Positions 26,203 through 34,479 of a DNA stretch of 38,735 nucleotides are shown piece by piece; the first letter of the stretch is position 1; every line of letters starts with the position of its first letter. This DNA is from Deltaproteobacteria bacterium. GTDB lineage: Bacteria; Desulfobacterota; Syntrophia; Syntrophales; JAFGHS01. The stretch covers positions 1-38,735 of the forward strand of contig JAFGLN010000053.1 in the NCBI GenBank assembly GCA_016928025.1, written 5' to 3'. The notes beneath the pieces were generated by a model. That model worked only from the letters and a program-made list of their open reading frames with translations. It was not told where the DNA came from and did no database searches. A program made the translations under genes and the position numbers.

Positions 26203-27198
26203 ATGGAAAACAAGAAGTATTACCCCGAAGAAGATGAGATCGATCTGCTGGAGTTATGGCAGGTTATCGTTAAACGGAAAAAAATGATCATCATCATGGT
26301 TGTAGCCGCTGTTTTCCTGACGGCGTTCCTGTCTTTGTTTATGACCAATATCTACCAATCCAAAACGATGATTATTCCTATCACACCCAGGGACGCGGGT
26401 CGCGGTGGAACCATGTCGATGCTGGCGGAGCAGTTCGGCGGGTTGGCCGCCATGGGCATCTCCACACCCGGCGCCGCGTCGGCTTCGGAAATCGTCAATC
26501 TGCTGAAATCGAACATCTTGAGAGAAAAGATCATTACAAAATATCATTTGCTGCCGGTGCTATTCTACGATCAATATAATTGGGAAACAAAAAAATGGAA
26601 GATTGAAGAGGAAGGCCCTTCTTTTTCAATCAATCCCTTCAAGCTGATTGGGAAATTAGTCGCGTTGGTCAGGCCTGCCGATCCAGGGGCACCCAAAAAA
26701 GAAGACGACGGCATCCCCGGCATCTGGGACGGCCTGCGCGCATTGAAGACAATTGTAAATGTTAACCACGACATCAAGGAAAACAGCATCACACTATCTG
26801 TGGATTTATACGATCCGGAGCAGGCCAAGAAGATCGTCGAATATTTTCTCCAAACCCTGACGGACCACATGAGTTTCGAGGCCAAACGCGTGGCTCTGAC
26901 AAACCGGAAGTATCTGGAAAGCCAATTGAACGAGACCTCCGACCCGCTCATCAAACAGAAAATTTACAATCTCATCGCCCAGCAGATCGAAACCTCCATG
27001 ATGTCGGAGGTGAAAGAAAATTTTGCCTTCAAGGTCATCGACCCGCCCATGACACCGGATTTAAAAATAAAGCCCAGACGGTCGATCATGGTCATCCTGG
27101 CGTTTATGACGGCTTTATTTATCGGCATTTTGGCGGCCTTCTTTCTGGAGTTTCTGGAAAAAGCCAAAAAGAAGCAGGAAGAAGAAAAGACCGTTTAG
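26203..27198 (+). CDS. Wzz-like chain-length/co-polymerase protein
   Basis: 331 residues with the polysaccharide co-polymerase layout: a short cytoplasmic N-terminus with DEIDLLELWQVIVKRKK, membrane segment 1 (~28-48), a periplasmic coiled domain, the proline-rich motif PMTPDLKIKPRR and membrane segment 2 (~294-315). There is no C-terminal tyrosine-kinase domain, only a charged tail KKKQEEEKTV, so it is of the Wzz type and not the Wzc type. It sets polymer length together with a Wzy polymerase. It lies between the YjbH-like gene and the SLBB gene, with AT-rich spacers and GGAG before the ATG. Confidence 0.9.
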   Translation: MENKKYYPEEDEIDLLELWQVIVKRKKMIIIMVVAAVFLTAFLSLFMTNIYQSKTMIIPITPRDAGRGGTMSMLAEQFGGLAAMGISTPGAASASEIVNLLKSNILREKIITKYHLLPVLFYDQYNWETKKWKIEEEGPSFSINPFKLIGKLVALVRPADPGAPKKEDDGIPGIWDGLRALKTIVNVNHDIKENSITLSVDLYDPEQAKKIVEYFLQTLTDHMSFEAKRVALTNRKYLESQLNETSDPLIKQKIYNLIAQQIETSMMSEVKENFAFKVIDPPMTPDLKIKPRRSIMVILAFMTALFIGILAAFFLEFLEKAKKKQEEEKTV

Positions 27199-27220
27199 AT
27201 AATTTATTAACGAGGAAATT

Positions 27221-30200
27221 ATGAAAAAAATTGCTCAGACGTTTTTGGTGTTCTTAATAGCCATCTTTTTCACCAACCAGGCCTTGGCCCAGGAAGGGAG
27301 CCCAACGCCGGCGGCGCCCGCCGTGCCTATCGCATCACCAGGTGGAGCGTCCTCGACTCCGGCTGCCGGCCAACAAGTTACGCCGACCGGGGGACAGCAA
27401 ATCACGCCTCAGCAGTTACAGATTTTAAACCAACTGACACCGTCCCAGAAGCAGGCCGTTCAGTCCGAAGCGATGAAGTCAGGAGGCAAGCTTACACCCG
27501 AAGCAATTGAAGCCATGAAGGCCCGGCCGGAATTTAAAGGTCTGACCCCGGAAGACATCGCCAAAGGCAAAGCGATGCTGGAACAGAAAGGACAGGAAAC
27601 AGCAGGAAAAGAGGAAGCCCCTCCGGCTCAGGAAAAGCAGGTTTTAGAGGCAGAAGCGGAAACGGAGGGAAAATCTCTGTTTGAGCAAGCACGAACCTTG
27701 AATAAATACCAGGATGTTTCCCTGGACCTGAAGCGCTTTGGCTACGATTTTTTCAAGCAGGCGGCCGTCAGCGTTATCACGGAACGGAAAGACATTCCTG
27801 TTCCTCTAAAATATATTATCGGCCCGGGAGATGAAGTCAAGATTATGCTCTGGGGGCGTGTAAACGCGCAGTATGATCTAACGGTGGACCGGGACGGGAA
27901 AATCACCGTACCCCAGATCGGGCCTCTGTATGTTGCCGGCATGACCTTTGAGGATATGACGAAGCATGTCATCCAGCAATCGGAACAGATTGTCGGAACC
28001 AATGTCGATGTTTCCATGGGGTCCTTAAAAACCATCCCGGTCTTTGTGCTCGGCGATGTCCGGCGGCCCGGATCTTATACCATCGGCTCTTTCGCGACGA
28101 TGACGGACGCGCTTATGATCGCGGGCGGTCCGACGGGAATCGGATCGATGCGGAACATCCAATTGAAGCGGCAAAACAAAATCATTGCCACCTTCGATCT
28201 TTATAACCTTCTTCTGAAAGGCGACAAGTCAAAGGACCTGATTCTCCAGGCCGGAGATATCGTCTTCGTTCCCGTGACGGGGCCGCAGGTTGCCATCGCC
28301 GGGAACATCAAGCGTCCGGCCATTTATGAATTGAAAGATCAATTCGACCTCCAGCATCTTTTCGACCTGGCGGGCGGCATTATCCCCACGGCCTATACCC
28401 AGCAGATCCAGGTCGAGCGCATTATTAAGAATGAAAAACGCATCGTATTCGACATCGACGACAAGAATCTGGAAAAGACACAAAACGTCCTGCTCCAGGA
28501 AGCGGACCTCGTCAAGGTTTTTTCCATCGTCGACATAGACGTCAATGCCATCTATCTCCACGGCAACGTGAAACGTCCCGGGAAATACGAATACAAGCCG
28601 GGAATGCGCCTGATGGACATCGTTAAATCACCGGACGATCTGCTGCCGGAAACCTACTTTGAATATGCCCTGATCAAACGGCTGGTCCCACCCTCCATGG
28701 AACAGAAACTGATTCCCTTCAGACTGGAAGATCTTTTCCTGGAAGGTAACAGCAAGACAAATCCGGAATTAATGCCTCAGGACAATATTTACCTTTTCAA
28801 TAAATGGTTTTTCCAGGACAAAGTTTATTTTACGGTCAGCGGTGAAGTCCGTAACGGCGGACGATACCCCCTCCTCCTTAATTATCGTGTGAAGGATGCT
28901 ATTCTTGCCGCCGGGAATCTGACCAAGGAAGACTACCTGCAGAAAGGGGAAATTATCCGGGTGGATGAGAAGAAGCAATACTATACTTTATATTTCGATG
29001 TCGCCAAAGCCATGGCGGATGACCCGGATGAAAATCTAACACTGATGGACGATGATAGAATTATCATCCACTCTATCTGGGAAGAAAAATGGAAAGAAAC
29101 GGTCATGATTACGGGAGAAGTTAAAAATCCCGGGACCTTTACACGGACAGAAGAAATGCGGGTCAGCGATCTGCTATTTAAGGCCGGAGGACAAACCCGC
29201 GATACGCTGTTGGATGACGCGGAACTTTACCGGACGGACTGGAAAACCAAGGAGGTCACCCTGCTGCGAATAGATCTGGGCAAGGCCTTGGCCGGTGATC
29301 CGCTTCATAATAGACCGTTAAAGGATTTGGACCTGCTGGTCATCCATTCCGTCTGGGAAAAAGTATATAAATATACCGTTGCCGTAGACGGTGATGTGGC
29401 AAAACCGGGGACTTATCGATTTGCCGAAAATATGACGGTCAGAGACCTCGTATTTGCCGCCGGCAGTATTACGGAATCCGCCTATATAGAAGAGGCGGAA
29501 CTTTCATCCCTGGTGACGGAAGACAGAAAAATAACCAAAACGGAAAGACAGATCATCAATCTGCGAAAAGCCCTGGAAGGCGATCCCGATCATAATCTCC
29601 GCCTTCGACCTTATGACCGGCTCTTTGTCAGAAAAATCCCCAAATGGGGCGTCCAACTGATGGTTAGTGTTTCCGGAGAGGTACGATTCCCGGGGCGCTA
29701 TACAGTACACAAAGGGGAAAAACTATCGTCTCTGCTGGAACGGGCCGGAGGCTATACACCCGATGCCTACCTGCGGGGCGCCGTCTTTGCCCGGCAGAGC
29801 GTCAAAAAATTGCAGCAGGAAGGCTTGGAGGACATGGCCAAAAGGATGGAGCGGGATTTGCTGTCCCAGGGCTCGGAAATTGCCACATCTTTGTCCATTG
29901 AAGAAATTAAAGCCCGGGAAATGGAAATTGTGCAAAAAAGAAAATTCATCGAAACATTCAGACAATTGGAAGCAACCGGCCGGATGACCATCCGTCTGGC
30001 CAATCTGCGTTTGCTCAAGGACAGCGAATATGACATCGAGTTGGAAGACAGCGACAGCCTTCACATCCCGCCAAAGAACAATGTCGTCAATGTTATGGGT
30101 TCGGTGATGGCGCAGGCCAGCTATATTTATCTCGACGAACTTACGTACAAAGACTACATTGAAATGGCCGGCGGCTATACCCGCCACTCCGACCCGGCGC

Positions 30201-30448
30201 ATACTTTTGTATTGAAAGTGGACGGCAGTGCCAGGAAACTGGAACGAAACTTGCTTTCCTGGAGTGACAACCGCTCAAGGTGGGAAATATCGGCCTTCGG
30301 TGAAGAAACCAAAGAAATCGAACCGGGCGATGTTATTGTCGTTCCGGAAAAGCTCGAACACGTCGCCTGGCTGAGGGAAATTCGTGATATCACACAAATA
30401 TTGATGAACACAGCCGTTACGGCGGGCGTTGTGATAAAATTATTCTAA
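27221..30448 (+). CDS. Large SLBB-repeat polysaccharide export protein (Wza-like)
   Basis: 1075 residues, about three times a usual Wza. A Sec signal peptide (MKKIAQTFLVFLIAIFFTNQ, cleavage after A-L-A, before QEGSP) is not followed by a lipobox Cys. A Pro/Gln/Ala-rich stretch (~25-150) leads to a Poly_export domain (YIIGPGDEVKIMLWGR, ~200-270). Eight SLBB-like repeats begin near residues 278, 361, 448, 541, 632, 724, 819 and 960, each with G-[DENS]-V-x3-[PG]-x-[YF]. Between repeats 4 to 7 a linker A-x-x-D-P-x-x-N recurs every ~93 residues. The C-terminus is hydrophobic (TAVTAGVVIKLF). It probably forms the periplasmic and outer-membrane channel. Confidence 0.92.
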   Translation: MKKIAQTFLVFLIAIFFTNQALAQEGSPTPAAPAVPIASPGGASSTPAAGQQVTPTGGQQITPQQLQILNQLTPSQKQAVQSEAMKSGGKLTPEAIEAMKARPEFKGLTPEDIAKGKAMLEQKGQETAGKEEAPPAQEKQVLEAEAETEGKSLFEQARTLNKYQDVSLDLKRFGYDFFKQAAVSVITERKDIPVPLKYIIGPGDEVKIMLWGRVNAQYDLTVDRDGKITVPQIGPLYVAGMTFEDMTKHVIQQSEQIVGTNVDVSMGSLKTIPVFVLGDVRRPGSYTIGSFATMTDALMIAGGPTGIGSMRNIQLKRQNKIIATFDLYNLLLKGDKSKDLILQAGDIVFVPVTGPQVAIAGNIKRPAIYELKDQFDLQHLFDLAGGIIPTAYTQQIQVERIIKNEKRIVFDIDDKNLEKTQNVLLQEADLVKVFSIVDIDVNAIYLHGNVKRPGKYEYKPGMRLMDIVKSPDDLLPETYFEYALIKRLVPPSMEQKLIPFRLEDLFLEGNSKTNPELMPQDNIYLFNKWFFQDKVYFTVSGEVRNGGRYPLLLNYRVKDAILAAGNLTKEDYLQKGEIIRVDEKKQYYTLYFDVAKAMADDPDENLTLMDDDRIIIHSIWEEKWKETVMITGEVKNPGTFTRTEEMRVSDLLFKAGGQTRDTLLDDAELYRTDWKTKEVTLLRIDLGKALAGDPLHNRPLKDLDLLVIHSVWEKVYKYTVAVDGDVAKPGTYRFAENMTVRDLVFAAGSITESAYIEEAELSSLVTEDRKITKTERQIINLRKALEGDPDHNLRLRPYDRLFVRKIPKWGVQLMVSVSGEVRFPGRYTVHKGEKLSSLLERAGGYTPDAYLRGAVFARQSVKKLQQEGLEDMAKRMERDLLSQGSEIATSLSIEEIKAREMEIVQKRKFIETFRQLEATGRMTIRLANLRLLKDSEYDIELEDSDSLHIPPKNNVVNVMGSVMAQASYIYLDELTYKDYIEMAGGYTRHSDPAHTFVLKVDGSARKLERNLLSWSDNRSRWEISAFGEETKEIEPGDVIVVPEKLEHVAWLREIRDITQILMNTAVTAGVVIKLF

Positions 30449-30499
30449 ATCATAAGCTATTCAAAGCAAAAATAGATCAATTTTTTATAGAAATAAGTA

Positions 30500-30528
30500 T
30501 TGACAAAATGCGTTTGTTAAGCCATAAA
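30500..30528 (+). promoter_or_regulatory. Probable sigma-70 promoter of the FecR-domain gene
   Basis: TTGACA (30500-30505), 17 bases, CATAAA (30523-30528), with four of six -10 bases correct. It lies in the AT-rich gap after the SLBB gene and 115 bp before the FecR-domain start, so that gene can be expressed apart from the upstream operon. Confidence 0.55.
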
Positions 30529-30643
30529 GGAAGACATATATTTATCAAACACTTCGTCAATCAGTCGTTTTTTTTTCATTAACATAAAATCGTAAGTTAA
30601 TAATGTATCTTCATTAATTATAAAGTTTTAGAGAGGTGCTGTG

Positions 30644-31420
30644 ATGTTAAAATCTGTGAAGAGTTTTTTTGCGCTTTTGTTGGTCCTTCAATTGGTAATT
30701 CCTTACTCAACCTTTGCCGCCGCAATAGGACAATTCTCAGAAGTTGTCGGCGATGTCACTCAGACAAGAAGCGGCAAGACCTACCGCGCCGTTGTTCAAT
30801 CGCCTGTGGAAGTCAATGATTTGGTTGTTACGGGCGATAAATCATCGGCAACCATGGTATTTTCCGATGAAAGCATCATAAAGCTCGAGGCCAATTCGAA
30901 ACTGGTCATCAAAGATTATTCTCTCACCGGGAAAACCCGAAAAAGCATCTTTTCATTAGCCATAGGAAAATTAACGGCAAGCGTTAAAAAGTTTATCGGC
31001 GGAGGCAATACGTTCCAGGTCCATTCCCCAACGGCTGTCGCGGGCGTCAGGGGGACGGTTTTCACGGTTGCTGCTGAAACCATCTCCGGCGTACCGACGA
31101 CCACGATAACCTGTGTAGAGGGCTCTTTAACCATCAACGCCCTATCCGCCGCCGGTACGGTCATTTCCACAACAACCCTTGTCGCGGGACAAACAGCGGT
31201 TATCACGGCAACCGGCATCACCGTTACAGGGGCCGCAACCGCAGCAGGCGCAGCGGCCGCAGCGACTGAGGCAGGCGCCGTGGCCGGGGCGGGTGCCGCC
31301 GCGGGTATGACCGCCGGAACGATTGCCGTCGGTACGGTCATCACAGCCGTGGCGATCGGAGCAACGATAATATCCGTAAGTGGAGAGGTCACGACGACCC
31401 ATCACCACACTGCACCATAA
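30644..31420 (+). CDS. FecR-domain exported protein with Ala/Gly/Thr-rich tail
   Basis: 258 residues. A Sec signal peptide (FFALLLVLQLVIPYSTFA, cleavage before AAIGQ) precedes a FecR domain (~30-130) with KTYRAVVQSPVEVNDLVVTG, KLEANSKLVIKDY and VHSPTAVAGVRGTVFTV, the most conserved FecR signature. Residues ~150-245 are nearly all Ala, Gly, Thr, Ile and Val, ending in a hydrophobic, glycine-zipper-like run and TTTHHHTAP. ATG 30644 follows GAGAGG (30631-30636); GTG 30641 is the less likely start. No sigma/FecA partner is near, so this is not a classical iron-signalling FecR. A cell-surface or glycan-binding role is an inference. Confidence 0.85.
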   Translation: MLKSVKSFFALLLVLQLVIPYSTFAAAIGQFSEVVGDVTQTRSGKTYRAVVQSPVEVNDLVVTGDKSSATMVFSDESIIKLEANSKLVIKDYSLTGKTRKSIFSLAIGKLTASVKKFIGGGNTFQVHSPTAVAGVRGTVFTVAAETISGVPTTTITCVEGSLTINALSAAGTVISTTTLVAGQTAVITATGITVTGAATAAGAAAAATEAGAVAGAGAAAGMTAGTIAVGTVITAVAIGATIISVSGEVTTTHHHTAP

Positions 31421-31463
31421 TTGTAACAAAAAAGTATAAATAGCACCCCTTCTTGATTGATAG

Positions 31464-31498
31464 ATAAAGGCCGGCTTAAGTCATAAACCGGCCTTTAT
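31464..31498 (+). terminator. Strong hairpin after the FecR gene, probable terminator
   Basis: ATAAAGGCCGG (31464-31474) pairs perfectly with CCGGCCTTTAT (31488-31498) over 11 bp with a 13-base loop. There is only a short T-stretch inside the stem and none after it, so termination strength is uncertain. Its place 44 bp after the stop fits. Confidence 0.6.
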
Positions 31499-31639
31499 AG
31501 CATTTGCCGGACTTAAATAAAGATTATGGCATGGAAAGGAATGCCCTTCATTTGCATGAAAATAAATATCCCAGAAATTTTTGAATCTGATTGTACGGCC
31601 GAAAATCCGTCGTCAGAGGTAAAAATTTTTATCGCAATA

Positions 31640-32161
31640 ATGAATTCTATTTCTTCATGGCGGCGCTACGGCCTGGTCATGATGCTTCTATTTTTTCTCC
31701 TTTTCTGCCCTTCTGCTTTCACAATACCATTGGATGAAGAAACGTCCCGCGTCCTCAAATCGGCGGAGACCCTCTTTCAAGCTATGCAAGATAAAAACTA
31801 CTGCCTTATCTGGCAGACCCTGACCCATAAAACGCGTCAAAAAATCGTTGATTCCGTTTATAAAGCGTCAACAAAAAAAGGATTGGAGACGGTAAAGGAT
31901 AAGATTCTGGCTGATTTTATCGAGGGGGGAGAAATCGCAAAAGCTTACTGGAACAGTTATTTGCATGAGTTTGATCCGGAAATTGCTTTAAGGGAAAGCA
32001 AATGGACGATTAATAAGCTGGAAAAGGACACAGCCGAGATTAATATACTCTACAAGAAATCTCCCAATCCGGCTGTTTTACAATTATACCGGGAAAACAA
32101 AGCATGGAAGGTAGGGCTTGAAGAAACCTTCGGCGCCCGGAGTTTGATCCCGTTTAAGTAA
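31640..32161 (+). CDS. Small exported protein, NTF2-like C-terminus, unknown function
   Basis: With the start at ATG 31640 the protein has a good signal peptide (MNSISSWRRYGLVMMLLFFL, cleavage around A-F-T, before IPLDEE). A longer reading from ATG 31526 would put 38 extra residues before it; neither start has a clear Shine-Dalgarno. The mature ~145 residues are helix-rich, then strand-rich, with YRENKAWKVGLEETFG near the end, a pattern common to NTF2-like (DUF4878-type) periplasmic proteins. It is the last + strand gene before the convergent rmlB. No further function is visible. Confidence 0.65.
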   Translation: MNSISSWRRYGLVMMLLFFLLFCPSAFTIPLDEETSRVLKSAETLFQAMQDKNYCLIWQTLTHKTRQKIVDSVYKASTKKGLETVKDKILADFIEGGEIAKAYWNSYLHEFDPEIALRESKWTINKLEKDTAEINILYKKSPNPAVLQLYRENKAWKVGLEETFGARSLIPFK

Positions 32162-32168
32162 AAGGCCT

Positions 32169-32251
32169 GTAACAAGTAACGAGTGAAAGGTAACAAGAAA
32201 AAGCTTTCACTCAACTTACATGCCCATTACCTGTCACCTGTTACCCGTCAC
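32169..32251. repeat. Heptamer tandem repeats, array 2, with hairpin between convergent genes
   Basis: GTAACAA, GTAACGA, GTGAAAG, GTAACAA (32169-32196) read on the + strand. CCATTAC, CTGTCAC, CTGTTAC, CCGTCAC (32224-32251) are the same kind of unit on the - strand. GAGTGAAAG (32181-32189) and CTTTCACTC (32204-32212) form a 9-bp stem. Lying between convergent genes, it may double as a bidirectional terminator. Confidence 0.6.
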
Positions 32252-32261
32252 TATTTTCTGT

Positions 32262-33320
32262 TTATGAGCCGTAGTGCTCTTCAATCCACTTCTGATAGTC
32301 TCCCGATCTGATCTGTTCCACCCAGTTTCCGTTTTCGAGATACCACTCAACCGTTTTCCTTAATCCCGTCCCAAACGTCTCTTTCGGTTTCCACCCCAAA
32401 TCTTTTTGGAGCTTGGAAAAATCAATGGCATATCTGCGGTCATGACCGGGCCGATCCTTAACGTAGGTAATCAGTTTACGGCACGCTGCGCCGTCAGCGG
32501 CAGGATGAATTTCATCGACAATGTCACAGATCATTTCGACAATCCGGATGTTTTCCATCTCGGAATTTCCGCCGATATTATAGGTCTCGCTCCGTTTGCC
32601 TTTTTGCATGATCGACCAGATGGCCTCGCAGTGATCCTCAACGTACAGCCAGTCCCGGACATTCCGGCCGTCTCCGTAGACGGGCAGGGCTTTGCCTTCC
32701 ATAGCATTGAGAATGATCAACGGAATCAATTTTTCCGGAAACTGAAAGGGACCATAGTTATTAGAGCAGTTGGAGATGGTCGTCGGCAGTCCATAGGTTT
32801 CATGATACGCTCGAACCAGGTGATCGGAAGCGGCTTTTGAAGCCGAATACGGGCTGTTCGGACGATAAGGGGTTTCTTCGGTAAAATAACCCGTTGCGCC
32901 GAGACTGCCGTAGACCTCGTCGGTGCTGACATGGTGAAATAACTGAAAACGATCGGCATGGGCCCTTGCCGCTTCCAGGAGATTAAATGTTCCCATGATA
33001 TTAGTCTGGATGAAACTTTCCGGCCTTTTGATCGACCGATCGACATGAGATTCCGCAGCGAAATGACAAACTGCGTCGATCTCGTAACGGTCAAACAGCT
33101 CTCTAATCAAATCGCCGTCACAGATATCAACCTTCTGAAAGACATAACGGTCAGGAAATTTGTTATTGATTGCGTCCAGATTAGCCGGATTTCCGGCATA
33201 AGTCAGTTTATCGCAGTTAATTATTTTTCCGTTAAAATGCCCTCCCGCTAATAGATAGGCAATAAAATTACTGCCGATAAAACCGCAACCGCCCGTTACC
33301 AGTAAATTCTTTATGTCCAT
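32262..33320 (-). CDS. rmlB: dTDP-glucose 4,6-dehydratase
   Basis: RmlB makes dTDP-4-keto-6-deoxyglucose from dTDP-glucose. The NAD motif TGGCGFIGSN is at the N-terminus, followed by KLTYAGNPANLD, HFAAESHVDRSI, the catalytic STDEVYG, YSASKAASDHL (Y-x3-K) and VYGDGRNVRDWLYVEDHC. These are all RmlB hallmarks and the 352-residue length is normal. AGGAAGG precedes the ATG on the - strand. It stands alone and opposite to the glycan genes; rmlA, rmlC and rmlD are not in the window. Its product is the substrate expected by the ketoisomerases at 11840-12674. Confidence 0.96.
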   Translation of the reverse strand: MDIKNLLVTGGCGFIGSNFIAYLLAGGHFNGKIINCDKLTYAGNPANLDAINNKFPDRYVFQKVDICDGDLIRELFDRYEIDAVCHFAAESHVDRSIKRPESFIQTNIMGTFNLLEAARAHADRFQLFHHVSTDEVYGSLGATGYFTEETPYRPNSPYSASKAASDHLVRAYHETYGLPTTISNCSNNYGPFQFPEKLIPLIILNAMEGKALPVYGDGRNVRDWLYVEDHCEAIWSIMQKGKRSETYNIGGNSEMENIRIVEMICDIVDEIHPAADGAACRKLITYVKDRPGHDRRYAIDFSKLQKDLGWKPKETFGTGLRKTVEWYLENGNWVEQIRSGDYQKWIEEHYGS

Positions 33321-33354
33321 TCCAATGTCCTTCCTGTTGAAATCGTTATTGAAC

Positions 33355-33478
33355 TACCCCGCCGCAAGCAGCGGGGTATCAGATGTCATGCCGTACCTGA
33401 TCCGGCATCCAGTTAGGATCCCTGGATTCCGGCTTTCGCCGGAATGACAGTTCGCGGCAAGCCACGGGGAATTAAACC
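33355..33478. repeat. Composite palindromic intergenic element
   Basis: Perfect stem TACCCCGC/GCGGGGTA (33355-33362, 33371-33378). Then TGTCATGCCG (33384-33393) is the near-exact inverse of CGGAATGACA (33440-33449). CCGGCATCCAG (33402-33412) is the near inverse of CTGGATTCCGG (33422-33432). The core hairpin is ATTCCGGC-TTTC-GCCGGAAT (33426-33445), and GCGGCAAGCCACGGGG follows. It resembles dispersed palindromic repeats (the CCGGAATGAC type) seen between genes in many proteobacteria. It contains no gene. Confidence 0.7.
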
Positions 33479-33497
33479 CATAGAGATTAAAAAACCC

Positions 33498-33539
33498 GTG
33501 AACAGTGAATCGTAAGTAGCAAATAGTGACAAGTAAAAA
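33498..33539. repeat. Heptamer tandem repeat, array 3
   Basis: Six consecutive degenerate 7-base units: GTGAACA, GTGAATC, GTAAGTA, GCAAATA, GTGACAA, GTAAAAA. It lies directly beside the composite palindrome and just past the 3' end of the SPOR-NlpC/P60 gene. Confidence 0.6.
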
Positions 33540-33557
33540 ACATTTTAAAAATAAAAT

Positions 33558-34418
33558 TTAGAGATAAGACCGTCCCCCCCGGTAATTCGTTCGGAAATAC
33601 CCGCGGGACAGAGAGTCTGTACGCACCTTTTTCCCCCGGCTCGGCGCATGGATGAAACGGTCGCCCCCCATGTATATGCCGACATGATCAACTCCGCCGC
33701 CGCCATTGGCAAAAAAAATCAGATCCCCCTTTTGTAAGTCATCAAGATCGACGGGATCGCCGCCTTCATACTGTTCCGCCGAGGTACGGGGGATATCCAG
33801 GCCGTTGATCCGATAGACCGTCATGGTCAGACCGCTGCAATCAAAGCCTTGATCAACAGACGAACCACCCCAGAGATAAGGAACACCAATAAAACTTTGA
33901 GCCGTCTTGATAATCGACTCCCGCAGATATGCCGCACCGTAAATCGGCAGTTTGGATACGGCATACTCTTCAGGCTTGACGATATAAAATTCCTCGATGA
34001 CGCCCTTTGCTTTGAGTTCCTCCGCCTGCTCTCGAGCCGTTTCCTTTGTCGGAAAATTGCCGAACCGCACCTTATAAAGCCCCGTACGGTATGCAAGGTA
34101 GGTGGCATCCAACCCAATCCGGCACAAGGTTTCCGTCAACCGCGCAGCGTTCCGCACATCGGAAAAAGCCCCGACCTGAATGGTATAGCCCATTCGGGGC
34201 ACTTCTTTCTTCGTCACCTCTTTTGGAGAAATTTCTTGGGGGACAACGTCTCGTTGAGGTGCTTGTTTCTCATAAACTTTCGCCCCGCCGGAAGGTTTCA
34301 CAACACTTCGCTCCGCACAGGCAGCCAAAAAAATGACAAAGATAATAAGCGCAAGGATGGATATTTTATTGCGTTCGCCTCTACCCATTTTTTTGACAAC
34401 TCTGACTTGACGACTCAT
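33558..34418 (-). CDS. SPOR-NlpC/P60 lipoprotein, peptidoglycan endopeptidase
   Basis: 286 residues. The lipobox LAAC sets C34 as the lipidated residue. A SPOR domain (~77-148, YTIQVGAFSDVRNAARL) binds denuded peptidoglycan. A linker leads to the NlpC/P60 domain with YLWGGSS, catalytic C194 (GFDCSGL), H245 (VDHVGIYMGG) and H257 (IHAPSRGK). It should cleave peptide stems of peptidoglycan at the envelope, perhaps at division sites. No Shine-Dalgarno is obvious at the ATG; a second Met at residue 11 is an alternative start. Confidence 0.93.
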   Translation of the reverse strand: MSRQVRVVKKMGRGERNKISILALIIFVIFLAACAERSVVKPSGGAKVYEKQAPQRDVVPQEISPKEVTKKEVPRMGYTIQVGAFSDVRNAARLTETLCRIGLDATYLAYRTGLYKVRFGNFPTKETAREQAEELKAKGVIEEFYIVKPEEYAVSKLPIYGAAYLRESIIKTAQSFIGVPYLWGGSSVDQGFDCSGLTMTVYRINGLDIPRTSAEQYEGGDPVDLDDLQKGDLIFFANGGGGVDHVGIYMGGDRFIHAPSRGKKVRTDSLSRGYFRTNYRGGRSYL

Positions 34419-34479
34419 TTGAATTCAACAGGTATCACATGAAAGGGCAACATGACTCAGATGTTGTCCTGATATGGGA

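Noticed and set aside
30916..31392. Long reading frame opposite the FecR-domain gene
   Set aside because: It mirrors the GC-rich Ala/Gly/Thr-coding tail of the real gene and shows only low-complexity Ala/Val/Pro sequence.
30641..31420. FecR-domain gene as part of a FecIR-FecA iron-signalling system
   Set aside because: No ECF sigma or TonB receptor gene is adjacent, the protein starts with a cleavable signal peptide and has no N-terminal cytoplasmic anti-sigma part.
32262..33320. Idea that rmlB is a UDP-glucose 4-epimerase or GDP-mannose dehydratase
   Set aside because: The STDEVYG, KLTYAGN and SHVDRSI motifs are typical of dTDP-glucose 4,6-dehydratase.
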